Source: Roseovarius sp. 217
GTDB taxonomy: Bacteria; Pseudomonadota; Alphaproteobacteria; Rhodobacterales; Rhodobacteraceae
Length of the DNA: 64,000 nt
Assembly: GCF_000152845.1 (NCBI RefSeq)
Contig: NZ_CH902584.1
Location: 357,239 to 421,238, forward strand
Reading direction: 5' to 3'
Positions 51,130 through 58,659 of this stretch are shown here, piece after piece. Every line of letters begins with the position of its first letter. Positions within the stretch are counted from its first letter, which is position 1. The position numbers and the translations under genes were made by a program. A model generated the notes under the pieces. That model ran no database searches. It was not told the DNA's origin and saw only the letters and a program-made list of their open reading frames with translations.

Positions 51130-52152
51130 TCACTCATCTTGCTCGATTCCGCCAATCATGTTGACATGTTCCAGTCCTGTCGGTGCCATGTCCCGCATGA
51201 TTGTTAGGAAATCCGCATTTACCAGCTTCTTGGCGCGCCTCAGAAGAATCGGCAGTGGGCTAGACGGTTCCCTGCGCTCGTAATAGCCGATGATACGGTC
51301 GAGTGCGTTTTCCACGTCAACGGGTGAGTTGATGGCCCCGCTACCTCCGCTAGCGGCACGCGCTTCGGGGACTGCGTCAGCTAGATCTTTATCGGCCACA
51401 TCCAATTCTGCAACCACCGGTTCGCCGATGGCATTGCGGAGATGTTTGTTGATCTTTTTGAGGAGCTTCAGCACTGGATCAAGATCCGGACCCTGCCCGG
51501 GCGTCTGCGTGTCGAAGATGTCGCTGATCGCTGTCACGTCCGACATCGCCGTTGCGGCCGCCTCCGCAATTCGTCGCAGAGTGTCCTCGTCCGTGTCTTG
51601 GAACGCGGCCGCAATGGCGGAGGCGTCGGGCACATTTTCCATGTCGGCAGGCCGCGTTATATCGCCGTCGGCCACGGCAATATGGCGCAGTGAAATCATT
51701 CCAAACGTCCGACTTGCTGTCAGGGGCGCTTTGCGCAGTCCCCGCAAGATGCGGTCGTCATCGGCTAAAGCCAGAACCGCATTCACCCGCATCGTAGGAT
51801 CGTCATCGTCCTCCGCATCCAGCTGCGGATGACACGTCTCCCAGTAATCCTCGAGACAGCGGCGGATATAGCTGGTTCCGTCAGCAAATCCTGGCAATCC
51901 GTTCAGCCGCAGCTGCGCTTCCGCCAGAAAAACCCCCGCCCGCAAATCGTGGCTACGTGCGATTATCGCAAGTGCCAGCCTTGACACTTCCTTGTAGTCA
52001 GGATCGTCACCTGGAACGAACTCGTTCCCGACCTGCTTCTCCTCGCCGGGCGTCGCCGCGATCTCCATCTCGGTGAATTCAGGATCGTATTCAAGGTCTT
52101 CGCCGCTGGGAGGAAATTCTCCATGCTCCTGAAGAAGCGCATCAACATCCAT
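51130..52152 (-). CDS. tssA: T6SS cap/baseplate protein TssA
   Basis: TssA guides tube and sheath assembly. The 340-aa protein has the ImpA_N-type start (LLQEHGEFPPSGEDLEYDPEF), the conserved DYKEVSRLALAIIARSHDLRAGVFL and GYIRRCLEDYWETCHPQ-like segment (SYIRRCLEDYWETCHPQ), and a C-terminal helical part IGYYERREPSSPLPILLRRA and DMAPTGLEHVNMIGG. This short form resembles other TssA of the imp type with a GYYE/EP C-terminal segment. It is the first gene of the minus-strand T6SS operon, with ribosome-binding site AAGGA. Confidence 0.95.
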   Translation of the reverse strand: MDVDALLQEHGEFPPSGEDLEYDPEFTEMEIAATPGEEKQVGNEFVPGDDPDYKEVSRLALAIIARSHDLRAGVFLAEAQLRLNGLPGFADGTSYIRRCLEDYWETCHPQLDAEDDDDPTMRVNAVLALADDDRILRGLRKAPLTASRTFGMISLRHIAVADGDITRPADMENVPDASAIAAAFQDTDEDTLRRIAEAAATAMSDVTAISDIFDTQTPGQGPDLDPVLKLLKKINKHLRNAIGEPVVAELDVADKDLADAVPEARAASGGSGAINSPVDVENALDRIIGYYERREPSSPLPILLRRAKKLVNADFLTIMRDMAPTGLEHVNMIGGIEQDE

Positions 52153-52372
52153 AGAATTTCCTTAAGGACAGGCGTGTTGGTCGTGGCTCGGCGAAAATGC
52201 GCCATAACTTAGAAGCTGGTTTATCCGAATTAACCTTAGCATAATTTCTATTTTTGGCTAGAAAAACTCTCATCAAGTCGACGGACGGATTTAGCTGCCC
52301 CTTGAGCTTGTCTTGACCGCTACGCGGTAAAGCGATTTCATCGCGGGTGCAGACCTTCGAAAAGGAACTCCC
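52153..52372. promoter_or_regulatory. Divergent regulatory region between tssA and the ExbBD operon
   Basis: This 220-bp gap separates the two divergent T6SS operons and has an AT-rich core (about 52200-52265) that stands out from the GC-rich surroundings. On the plus strand CATAAT, and on the minus strand TATGCT, could be -10 elements, but I see no good -35 partner at the right distance. No sigma-54 type GG/GC pair was found. Confidence 0.4.
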
Positions 52373-52813
52373 ATGCCCCGGTTCACCAGATTTACAGCGC
52401 GCTGTGCCACGGCTTTCACCGTTGCCGCGACTGTCTTGCCGATGCCCGCCACCGCGCAGGAGCAAGGCCTTACCGTTGAATTGAACAAGTTCGAACCTGC
52501 GGAAGACGGTGGCTGTCGAGCCTTCTTTCTTTTCCGCAACGAAACCGGCAAGGCGTTCGAGGGCTTCGCGATGTCTCTTGCCATTCTCGATGGTCAGGGC
52601 GTGATCGACAGGCTGTTGAACATCGACGCGGCTCCCTTGCCGGTCGCGCGCACCACCCTCAAACTTTTCGAGATCCCGCAGATCGCTTGCAGCGACATCT
52701 CGGAAATCCTGCTGCATGCCATCGACAGCTGCCAACCGCAGAACGAGGACAACATCGATTGCTTTCCGCTCGTCAAGTTGGTCAGTCGCACCACCGCACC
52801 GCTGGTGAAATGA
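52373..52813 (+). CDS. Small exported protein leading the ExbBD-type operon
   Basis: The 146-aa product has a clear signal peptide (MPRFTRFTARCATAFTVAATVLPMPATAQ) and a ribosome-binding site AAAGGA. The mature part of about 117 residues has four cysteines (GGCRAFF, IACSDIS, SCQPQ, IDCFPL) that could form two disulfides in the periplasm, and a strand-rich pattern LFRNETGKAFEGFAMSLAIL. There is no lipobox, so it is not a TssJ-type lipoprotein. No family recognised. It is immediately followed by the ExbB/TolQ gene (adjacent ATG), so it probably works with that complex. Confidence 0.8.
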   Translation: MPRFTRFTARCATAFTVAATVLPMPATAQEQGLTVELNKFEPAEDGGCRAFFLFRNETGKAFEGFAMSLAILDGQGVIDRLLNIDAAPLPVARTTLKLFEIPQIACSDISEILLHAIDSCQPQNEDNIDCFPLVKLVSRTTAPLVK

Positions 52814-53440
52814 ATGAACGCGGCCCTGTCCATAGTCGGCACCGGCGGGCCGATAATCGTGATTCTGGCACTGATGTCGCTGCTGTCCGTCGCCCTGATC
52901 GTGGTCAAGGTATTGCAACTGGCGCACGTCCGGTCGGCCGGCACGGCACGGCACGATGCGCTCGAACGCTGGTCCAAGGGAGACCGCGAGACAGCCATTG
53001 CCAACCTTGCAAAAGGCACGTCCCCCGCCGACCGCATCCTTCACTATGCTCTGAACGCCGCGCAGGGAAAAATGCCCCGCAAACCGCTTGAGGCCGAACT
53101 TGTGCGCCGTGGCAATGCAGAGGTCGAGGTGATGTCCCGCCACATCCGACTGCTAGAGCTCGTGGCAATGGTGTCACCGCTGCTGGGGCTGCTGGGCACC
53201 GTGCTGGGAATGATCCAGTCGTTTCAGGAACTCGAGCTGGCGCAGGGCGCGGCCAATGCATCAGTGCTGGCAGGCGGCATCTGGCAGGCGCTTCTGACCA
53301 CCGCTGCGGGCCTTGTTGTGGCGATTCCGGCGGCCATTGCCGCGACCCTGCTGGCCACCCGCGTAGACGCAGCTGCCCACGACATTGAATCCGCCGCAGG
53401 TGAATTCTTCCTGCTGGAGGACACCGGGACGATACCGTGA
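52814..53440 (+). CDS. MotA/TolQ/ExbB-family proton-channel protein
   Basis: The 208-aa protein has three membrane helices: an N-terminal one (PIIVILALMSLLSVALIVVK), and the typical pair with LELVAMVSPLLGLLGTVLGMIQSF and GGIWQALLTTAAGLVVAIPAAI. This is the ion-motive-force stator core of the TolQ/ExbB family. It starts right after the stop of the secreted-protein gene and precedes two ExbD/TolR genes. Together they would use the proton (or sodium) gradient to move a periplasmic partner, probably the TonB-like protein at 54280. Confidence 0.92.
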   Translation: MNAALSIVGTGGPIIVILALMSLLSVALIVVKVLQLAHVRSAGTARHDALERWSKGDRETAIANLAKGTSPADRILHYALNAAQGKMPRKPLEAELVRRGNAEVEVMSRHIRLLELVAMVSPLLGLLGTVLGMIQSFQELELAQGAANASVLAGGIWQALLTTAAGLVVAIPAAIAATLLATRVDAAAHDIESAAGEFFLLEDTGTIP

Positions 53441-53471
53441 TGGCGGCCACCTCTCACCTTGGAGCTCTCCT

Positions 53472-53882
53472 GTGCAGCTGACCCGCAAGGCGACACCACG
53501 CCAGCTAATCTCGCTGGTGCCAATGATCGACGTCCTGCTAATACTGCTGGTATTCTTCATGGTCACGTCGACCTATCTAAATCTCAGCATGGTCCCTATC
53601 GTCGACCGGGCCGAGCAGTCCGAGTCCCAAGCGGCAGGCAACGGCACAACGCTGCTCGTCCGCATCGACGCAGACGGCGCAACTCATATCAGGGGTCAAC
53701 TCCACGCGCCCGATGCGCTTGTAGACCTGGTTCGGTCCGGTCTGGCGGAGAACCCCCTGCTCTCGGTCGTGCTTCTGCCCTCCTCACGCGCGACAACGCA
53801 GGCACTGGTCGGCACCATGGACATGCTTACGACGGCGGGCGCTACACGCCTGCGCCTGATGCGACTGGAGGGGCAGCAATGA
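53472..53882 (+). CDS. ExbD/TolR-family protein, first copy
   Basis: I place the start at the GTG at 53472 (GTG CAG CTG ACC), preceded by TTGGAG; the longer frame upstream overlaps the ExbB gene. This gives 136 aa with a short basic N-terminus (QLTRKATPRQL), one membrane helix holding the conserved aspartate (LVPMIDVLLILLVFFMVTS) and a periplasmic ExbD/TolR domain. That aspartate is the ion-carrying residue of the family. The stop overlaps the second ExbD start as ATGA. Confidence 0.88.
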   Translation: MQLTRKATPRQLISLVPMIDVLLILLVFFMVTSTYLNLSMVPIVDRAEQSESQAAGNGTTLLVRIDADGATHIRGQLHAPDALVDLVRSGLAENPLLSVVLLPSSRATTQALVGTMDMLTTAGATRLRLMRLEGQQ

Positions 53883-54283
53883 AACTGTCCCGTCCGCAGC
53901 GCCGCACCCCACCCGAAACCATTATCGCGCTTATTGACGTGGTTTTCTTCCTGCTGGTGTTCTTTATGCTGATTGGGCGCATGGATGCCACCGCCCCGTT
54001 CGAGGTTCGGCCCGCCACCGCCTTCACGGGATCGCACATGCCTGCAGGCGGGGCGACCGTATCGGTCGCTCCCGCGGGAACACTGGCGCTCGATGGCAAA
54101 GAAACAATCGCGTCCGCCCTGCTCACTATCCTTTCAGAACAGCTCAATGCTGAACCCGGCCTGCTGGTGCGGATCAATGCCCATCGCGACGTGGTCATGG
54201 CGGACCTGCTGCCGCTGGTGGCAGAGATCGAAGCTCTTGGCGCGCGCGATATTGTCCTCGTCGTCACGCCAGAGATCCAATGA
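53879..54283 (+). CDS. ExbD/TolR-family protein, second copy
   Basis: The ATG at 53879 overlaps the first copy as ATGA and gives 134 aa. It starts KLSRPQRRTPPETIIALIDV, with one membrane helix carrying the conserved Asp (ALIDVVFFLLVFFMLIG) and a periplasmic domain ending VVTPEIQ. Two different ExbD proteins with one ExbB is a known arrangement in some Tol/Exb systems. The stop overlaps the TonB-like gene start (ATGA). Confidence 0.9.
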   Translation: MKLSRPQRRTPPETIIALIDVVFFLLVFFMLIGRMDATAPFEVRPATAFTGSHMPAGGATVSVAPAGTLALDGKETIASALLTILSEQLNAEPGLLVRINAHRDVVMADLLPLVAEIEALGARDIVLVVTPEIQ

Positions 54284-55839
54284 CAAGCCGCGCCGTCCTA
54301 TGGGCCGTCGGGCTCGCCGGCTCCGCGCTGGTGCATCTCGCGGCGGGCAGTCTATATCTTGTTACCCGCGCATTTGATGATGTCCCTGATCAGCCCGGAC
54401 CAGAATCGCGCCTACATATGGACACGGTCACCGCGCCAACCCAAACCGCACAGGAGCATGAGCCGCAATCCGATGCGGCGCGAGAGGCGAAGGCAGACGG
54501 CACCGATCTGAATGCCGGGACCGTGCCGCAGTCCGAGGCATTCCCTGTCACGCCTCGCGCGGCACCACTCGTAGCACAAGCCGCACCGGCACAGACTTTG
54601 TCGCAGGCATCGCCGCAAACCGCAGCTCTTTCCGCGGCCCCCGCCGCGGCGCAGATCGCTGCAACGATCCGTCCTGCCGGTACAACCGTCCGCAACAGCC
54701 CCGCTCTGTCCGAACAAATCGCTAAAGCCACCCTGATCGAATCGGTCGGCGTGGCGCCGGCAGAGCTGATCCAAGCCAGCCTTGCTCCCGGCCGGATCAC
54801 GAGCGACACATTTTCAGCCGCCACACCGGACGGCGACCCGGTGTCGCCCAGCCAGCCCATAGCTGCATCCGCAGCCACGACCACACCGGTTGTCCAGCCA
54901 GCCAACACACTACAGCCCGACGCCGATGCCGCTGCTCATCAAGCAGCGACAGGAACACCCGCGCGTGAAGCACTCGCTGACATCACTTCGGCTATAGAAC
55001 CGCCCCTACCCGTCACCCGGACTAAAGCCGAGCTTGCCTGGCGCTTCGGCGACAGGCTGGTGACCGATCCACAGGCCCTCGCCACCATTCAAGCATTCAT
55101 GGCCCCCAGTGCGCTTGAGGATGCGGCCACATTGCGCGACGGTCTTTCAGCACTGCTGACCGACCTTGACTGCGCGCGCGTCTCCGGCACCTTCGTGCCA
55201 GAGACGGGAACGCTTGAACTACGCGGTCACATCCCAGATCCGTCCCTCGCCGGTCCCCTACTCGAGGCTCTGCGATCACAGGTCGGCGGCGACATTCCAG
55301 TAGCCGCGAACCTTCAGCACCTGCCCGCTCCCCAATGCCGCGCACTTTCCGGCATTGCGACTCTGGGGCTGCCTCAATCGACCGACCAATTCACCGACTC
55401 GCGGCTCATTGGTGACACCGCGCAGGCGCAGGACTACCTCTTTTCCGAAGGCAAGGTGCTGCGCTTCGATCTGCAAGCCCCGGAGTATCCCGCGCATGTC
55501 TATGTCGATTATTTCGACGCCGCGGGGCAGGTCATCCACCTGATGCCAAACCTCACCGATGGCAACGGTCCTTTTGCTGCGACCTCAACCTTGCAGGTGG
55601 TGCCCACCCAACCCGGCAGCGACGCGCCGATCCTGATTGGTCCGCCGTTCGGTCAGGAAATCGCCGTCGCCTTCGCCGCTTCGGCCCCCCTCTACGACAC
55701 GCGGCGCCCGACCATCGAACCCGCGGCAGAATATCTCGGCTGGCTGCGTGACAGGGTGGCCGCAGCCGAAGCCGCCGATCCAGATTTCAAAGGCGAATGG
55801 GTGTATTTCTTCGTAACGACCCGTCCCGCCATACGATAG
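54280..55839 (+). CDS. TonB/TolA-like anchored periplasmic protein with DUF4384-like C-terminus
   Basis: The 519-aa protein has one N-terminal membrane helix (VLWAVGLAGSALVHLAAGSLY), a long Ala/Pro/Gln-rich periplasmic stretch (about 40-240) like TonB or TolA, and a folded C-terminal region. The latter has a BON-like part (GTLELRGHIPDPSLAGPLLE), LPAPQCRALSG, and VYVDYFDAAGQVIHLMPN, then PLYDTRRPTIEPAAEYLGWL. The last two stretches match the pattern at the end of the T6SS kinase (WVSVVDVQGVVFHLLPN and SLFDDLRPTTESVESYAEAL). It is the last gene of the ExbB-ExbD-ExbD operon and the natural energised partner of that complex. Confidence 0.8.
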   Translation: MTSRAVLWAVGLAGSALVHLAAGSLYLVTRAFDDVPDQPGPESRLHMDTVTAPTQTAQEHEPQSDAAREAKADGTDLNAGTVPQSEAFPVTPRAAPLVAQAAPAQTLSQASPQTAALSAAPAAAQIAATIRPAGTTVRNSPALSEQIAKATLIESVGVAPAELIQASLAPGRITSDTFSAATPDGDPVSPSQPIAASAATTTPVVQPANTLQPDADAAAHQAATGTPAREALADITSAIEPPLPVTRTKAELAWRFGDRLVTDPQALATIQAFMAPSALEDAATLRDGLSALLTDLDCARVSGTFVPETGTLELRGHIPDPSLAGPLLEALRSQVGGDIPVAANLQHLPAPQCRALSGIATLGLPQSTDQFTDSRLIGDTAQAQDYLFSEGKVLRFDLQAPEYPAHVYVDYFDAAGQVIHLMPNLTDGNGPFAATSTLQVVPTQPGSDAPILIGPPFGQEIAVAFAASAPLYDTRRPTIEPAAEYLGWLRDRVAAAEAADPDFKGEWVYFFVTTRPAIR

Positions 55840-55867
55840 AAGCCATATGCATCAAGCTGGTCGATCG

Positions 55868-57391
55868 CTATTTGCAGTCGTTCTCAGCCCAGAGTCGAAG
55901 ATGGCGCTTAAGGCTGCCGCCGAACGGATGTTCCTTGCGAAGCGCCCGCGCCCCGCCCTCCTTGATGTACGTGGCCGCTTGGGTACAAAGCGTATCGCGC
56001 GTCCACTTGTGGCAGGTACTGCAGGACCTGTTCTTCCAAGCCGCGTCGGGCAGCCCATCGATCGGCGGGAAAAGCGGCGAAAGCTCGATTATTTCCAGGA
56101 TCGTCTTACCGACGATCTCTGACGGGCCCTCAGTAAGCGGTTGGTTGAAAAACATTGGGTCCAACCGTGGTTGCGCAGAGGCCGGTTCTAACAAACCCTC
56201 AGGAGCAGGAGCAGGAGCAGGCGCAGCCGCCACTCGCGAGGTTGCCGCCTGGGTTTCCTTGCCCTCCAGCCCGGCGATCTCAATCCGCACCAATTCCTTG
56301 AACGTGCCGTCGGGATAAGCGTCGAGATAGGACTGATAGTCTTCCTTCAGGCCCGACACTCGCGCCTTTTCCAGCATCTGCACTTCAGTCTCGGCAGGGG
56401 CCGTCGACACGAAGGGCGCATCTGGCTCCGGGGTTGCAGCGACTGGCTGCGCCGGCTTTCCCCCTTTTAGCTCAAGCTCCAGCACATCCGATAGCATCGC
56501 CCGCGCCTCGTCTTGGTAAAGCCCGCGTGGATAGGATCGCAGAAACAACATGATCTGAACTGGGTCTCGGCTTTTGGCTACCGAATTCCACAACTGCTGT
56601 TCGGCCATTTCCTCTGCCGACAATTGCTTGCCCGGGCGGAACACGAACTCGCGGGTCAGCGATGACGTATCCCAAGGCGTCTGCACGCCGCCAGTCTGGG
56701 CGATGACCTTCACCCGCACATCCTTGAACACACGCTCGATAGGTGCGCCCTCGATCTGGATCGCCTCTGCCAGCGCATAGCTGAAGGGGCTATTCTGGCC
56801 CGTGCCGTCCATCGCAACCCTACCCGGTGCTGTGGCATAAGCAAGATACGTGCCTGTCGGGGCCTTCATCTCGGCCAGGCCATTATCGTCCAGATCCCGG
56901 ATGTTCTCGAACGGATTGTTTCGACAAGCATCTAGGATCACAATGTTGGTCCGGTTACGTGCCGATGCCATCTGCCGCAGCACGCTCGAGGCATCCATCG
57001 CCACCAGGTCCAGATCCGCTGCATCGGTCAGGCCAGCATCCACTGGCAACAGGTAGTTCGTCCCAAAACTCTGTACCCCGTGACCTGCATAGTAGAATAG
57101 GCCCACGGTCTCGGGTCCTCCATCGCGCAAAGCCCGCCCGAAGTCCGCAATTGCCCGACGCATGTCAATTTGCGTCGCGTCTTGCAGCAACGTCACGCTG
57201 AAGCCAGCATCGCGGATGGACTGTGTAATCAGTTGCGCATCATTGATCGCATTATCGAGCGGCGACACGTGCATATAAGTGCTGTTGCCGATGACCAGCG
57301 CAATCCGTTCCTGCGGTGGAGAATTCTGCGCCTGTCCAACAGTCGCACCGAACAGTGAAACTGTCATGATCAGCACCCAAAGCCGTATCAT
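55868..57391 (-). CDS. Secreted caspase-family (C14) peptidase with C-terminal CxxCH motif
   Basis: The 507-aa protein has a signal peptide (MIRLWVLIMTVSLFGATVGQAQ) and a caspase-like domain with catalytic H104 (FYYAGHGVQSFG) and C156 (VILDACRNNPF), plus KAPTGTYLAYATAPG and PFSYALAEAI. Then follow a helical part, a Pro/Ala-rich linker (APAPAPAP) and a C-terminal domain with CSTCH (457-461), which has the form of a covalent haem-binding motif, and two more cysteines. In the periplasm that motif could carry haem c or form disulfides. Good ribosome-binding site AAGGAA. It is convergent to the TonB-like gene. Substrate unknown. Confidence 0.87.
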   Translation of the reverse strand: MIRLWVLIMTVSLFGATVGQAQNSPPQERIALVIGNSTYMHVSPLDNAINDAQLITQSIRDAGFSVTLLQDATQIDMRRAIADFGRALRDGGPETVGLFYYAGHGVQSFGTNYLLPVDAGLTDAADLDLVAMDASSVLRQMASARNRTNIVILDACRNNPFENIRDLDDNGLAEMKAPTGTYLAYATAPGRVAMDGTGQNSPFSYALAEAIQIEGAPIERVFKDVRVKVIAQTGGVQTPWDTSSLTREFVFRPGKQLSAEEMAEQQLWNSVAKSRDPVQIMLFLRSYPRGLYQDEARAMLSDVLELELKGGKPAQPVAATPEPDAPFVSTAPAETEVQMLEKARVSGLKEDYQSYLDAYPDGTFKELVRIEIAGLEGKETQAATSRVAAAPAPAPAPEGLLEPASAQPRLDPMFFNQPLTEGPSEIVGKTILEIIELSPLFPPIDGLPDAAWKNRSCSTCHKWTRDTLCTQAATYIKEGGARALRKEHPFGGSLKRHLRLWAENDCK

Positions 57392-57535
57392 AAATCCATT
57401 CCTTCGCTAGGCTCTCCACCACCTTAAAGCAAACGCTCGACATGGCAATCGGTCCCCACAGGCTGACACAAGAGTGTTGCTTTTGATCAGCCTTGGCGCG
57501 ATAGTTTGGTCATCTCCACTGCCAAGGAGCTTTTT

Positions 57536-58597
57536 ATGCTGTATTTTAGACGCTTCTCGTTCGCGGTGCTTCTATCCACGTTATTTTCTATTAGCGCGGC
57601 TGCACAGCACGCAACGTTCGGCGACGGGTGGTTGCTCGAAGGCGACGCATCCTCTTTGCAGTTTCAGTCGATCAAGAACGGCTCAGCGATCGAAACCTCT
57701 TCCTTCGCCACGATGACCGGCACAATCGACCCCAACGGGAACGCGTCTCTAAAGGTTCTGCTCGACAGTGTCGATACCAAGGTCGATTTGCGCAACGTGC
57801 GCATGCGCTTTTTATTCTTTGAGACGTTTCAGTACCCCGAGGCGACAGTGACGGCGCGGATCGACCCCACACTTATCGCTGACCTGCCGCAGGTGAAGCG
57901 CAAGACCGTCACACTACCGTTCACACTAGCGCTGCACGGCGTCACCAAGTCGCTTGAGGCAAAGCTCGTCCTGACCCTAGTGGGAGACGATCTCGTTGCT
58001 GTTTCGACGGAGGAGCCCGTGCCGCTGGCGGTGGCCGATTTCAACCTCACCGAAGGGCTGCAAAAACTTGAAGAAGCCGCAAATGTCACCATCGTGCCCT
58101 CGACGACAGTCAGCTTTGATCTCATCTTCAGCAAGGCCACCGGGAGCGAAGGTGCGGTTACCACAGGGGAAATCATCACGCCGACCGACAAGCCCGCCGC
58201 CGCCGCCCTAGAGGCCGAGGGCGATTTCTCGCTCGAGGCGTGCGTAGGCCGGTTCGATATCCTGTCGCGTACCGGCAACATCTACTTCAAGCCCGCTTCG
58301 GCCCAACTCGACGGGGCATCGGGCCCGCTGCTCGACGCGGTGGCACAGATCGTGACCCGCTGCCCGGATCTTACTATTCAGATCGCTGGACATACCGACA
58401 GCTTCGGCAGCGCTGCCGCTAACCAAACTCTGTCGGAACGCCGCGCACAATCCGTGGTTGACTATCTGGCGACCCGCGACGTCAGCCCTTCGCGACTGAT
58501 TGCCTTGGGCTATGGCGAGACACGGCCGGTGGCGGACAACTCTACCGAACAGGGCCGCCGTGAAAATCGCCGCATCGAATTCTCTATATCCGACTGA
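57536..58597 (+). CDS. YceI-like plus OmpA-domain periplasmic protein
   Basis: The ATG at 57536 (ribosome-binding site AAGGAG) gives 353 aa with a signal peptide (MLYFRRFSFAVLLSTLFSISAAAQ). Residues about 25-205 have a YceI-like lipocalin pattern (SSFATMTGTIDPNGNASLKV, VRMRFLFFETFQYPEATVTA, ALHGVTKSLEAKLVL). The C-terminal 110 residues form an OmpA-like domain (IQIAGHTDSFGSAAANQTLS, RRENRRIEFSI). It is the second stand-alone OmpA-type protein of this island and may tie the secretion system or its helpers to peptidoglycan. Confidence 0.87.
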   Translation: MLYFRRFSFAVLLSTLFSISAAAQHATFGDGWLLEGDASSLQFQSIKNGSAIETSSFATMTGTIDPNGNASLKVLLDSVDTKVDLRNVRMRFLFFETFQYPEATVTARIDPTLIADLPQVKRKTVTLPFTLALHGVTKSLEAKLVLTLVGDDLVAVSTEEPVPLAVADFNLTEGLQKLEEAANVTIVPSTTVSFDLIFSKATGSEGAVTTGEIITPTDKPAAAALEAEGDFSLEACVGRFDILSRTGNIYFKPASAQLDGASGPLLDAVAQIVTRCPDLTIQIAGHTDSFGSAAANQTLSERRAQSVVDYLATRDVSPSRLIALGYGETRPVADNSTEQGRRENRRIEFSISD

Positions 58598-58659
58598 GAT
58601 GCGTATCACACGTCGAACACAGGCTCCGTGGGGGCCACAACATATGCGAGGATGCCGCC

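Noticed and set aside
52373-52813. TssJ candidate
   Set aside because: The protein has a standard signal peptide without a lipobox cysteine and sits in the ExbBD operon.
52142-53143. 333-codon minus-strand frame opposite the secreted protein and ExbB genes
   Set aside because: It conflicts with two plus-strand genes that have ribosome-binding sites, a signal peptide and ExbB motifs.
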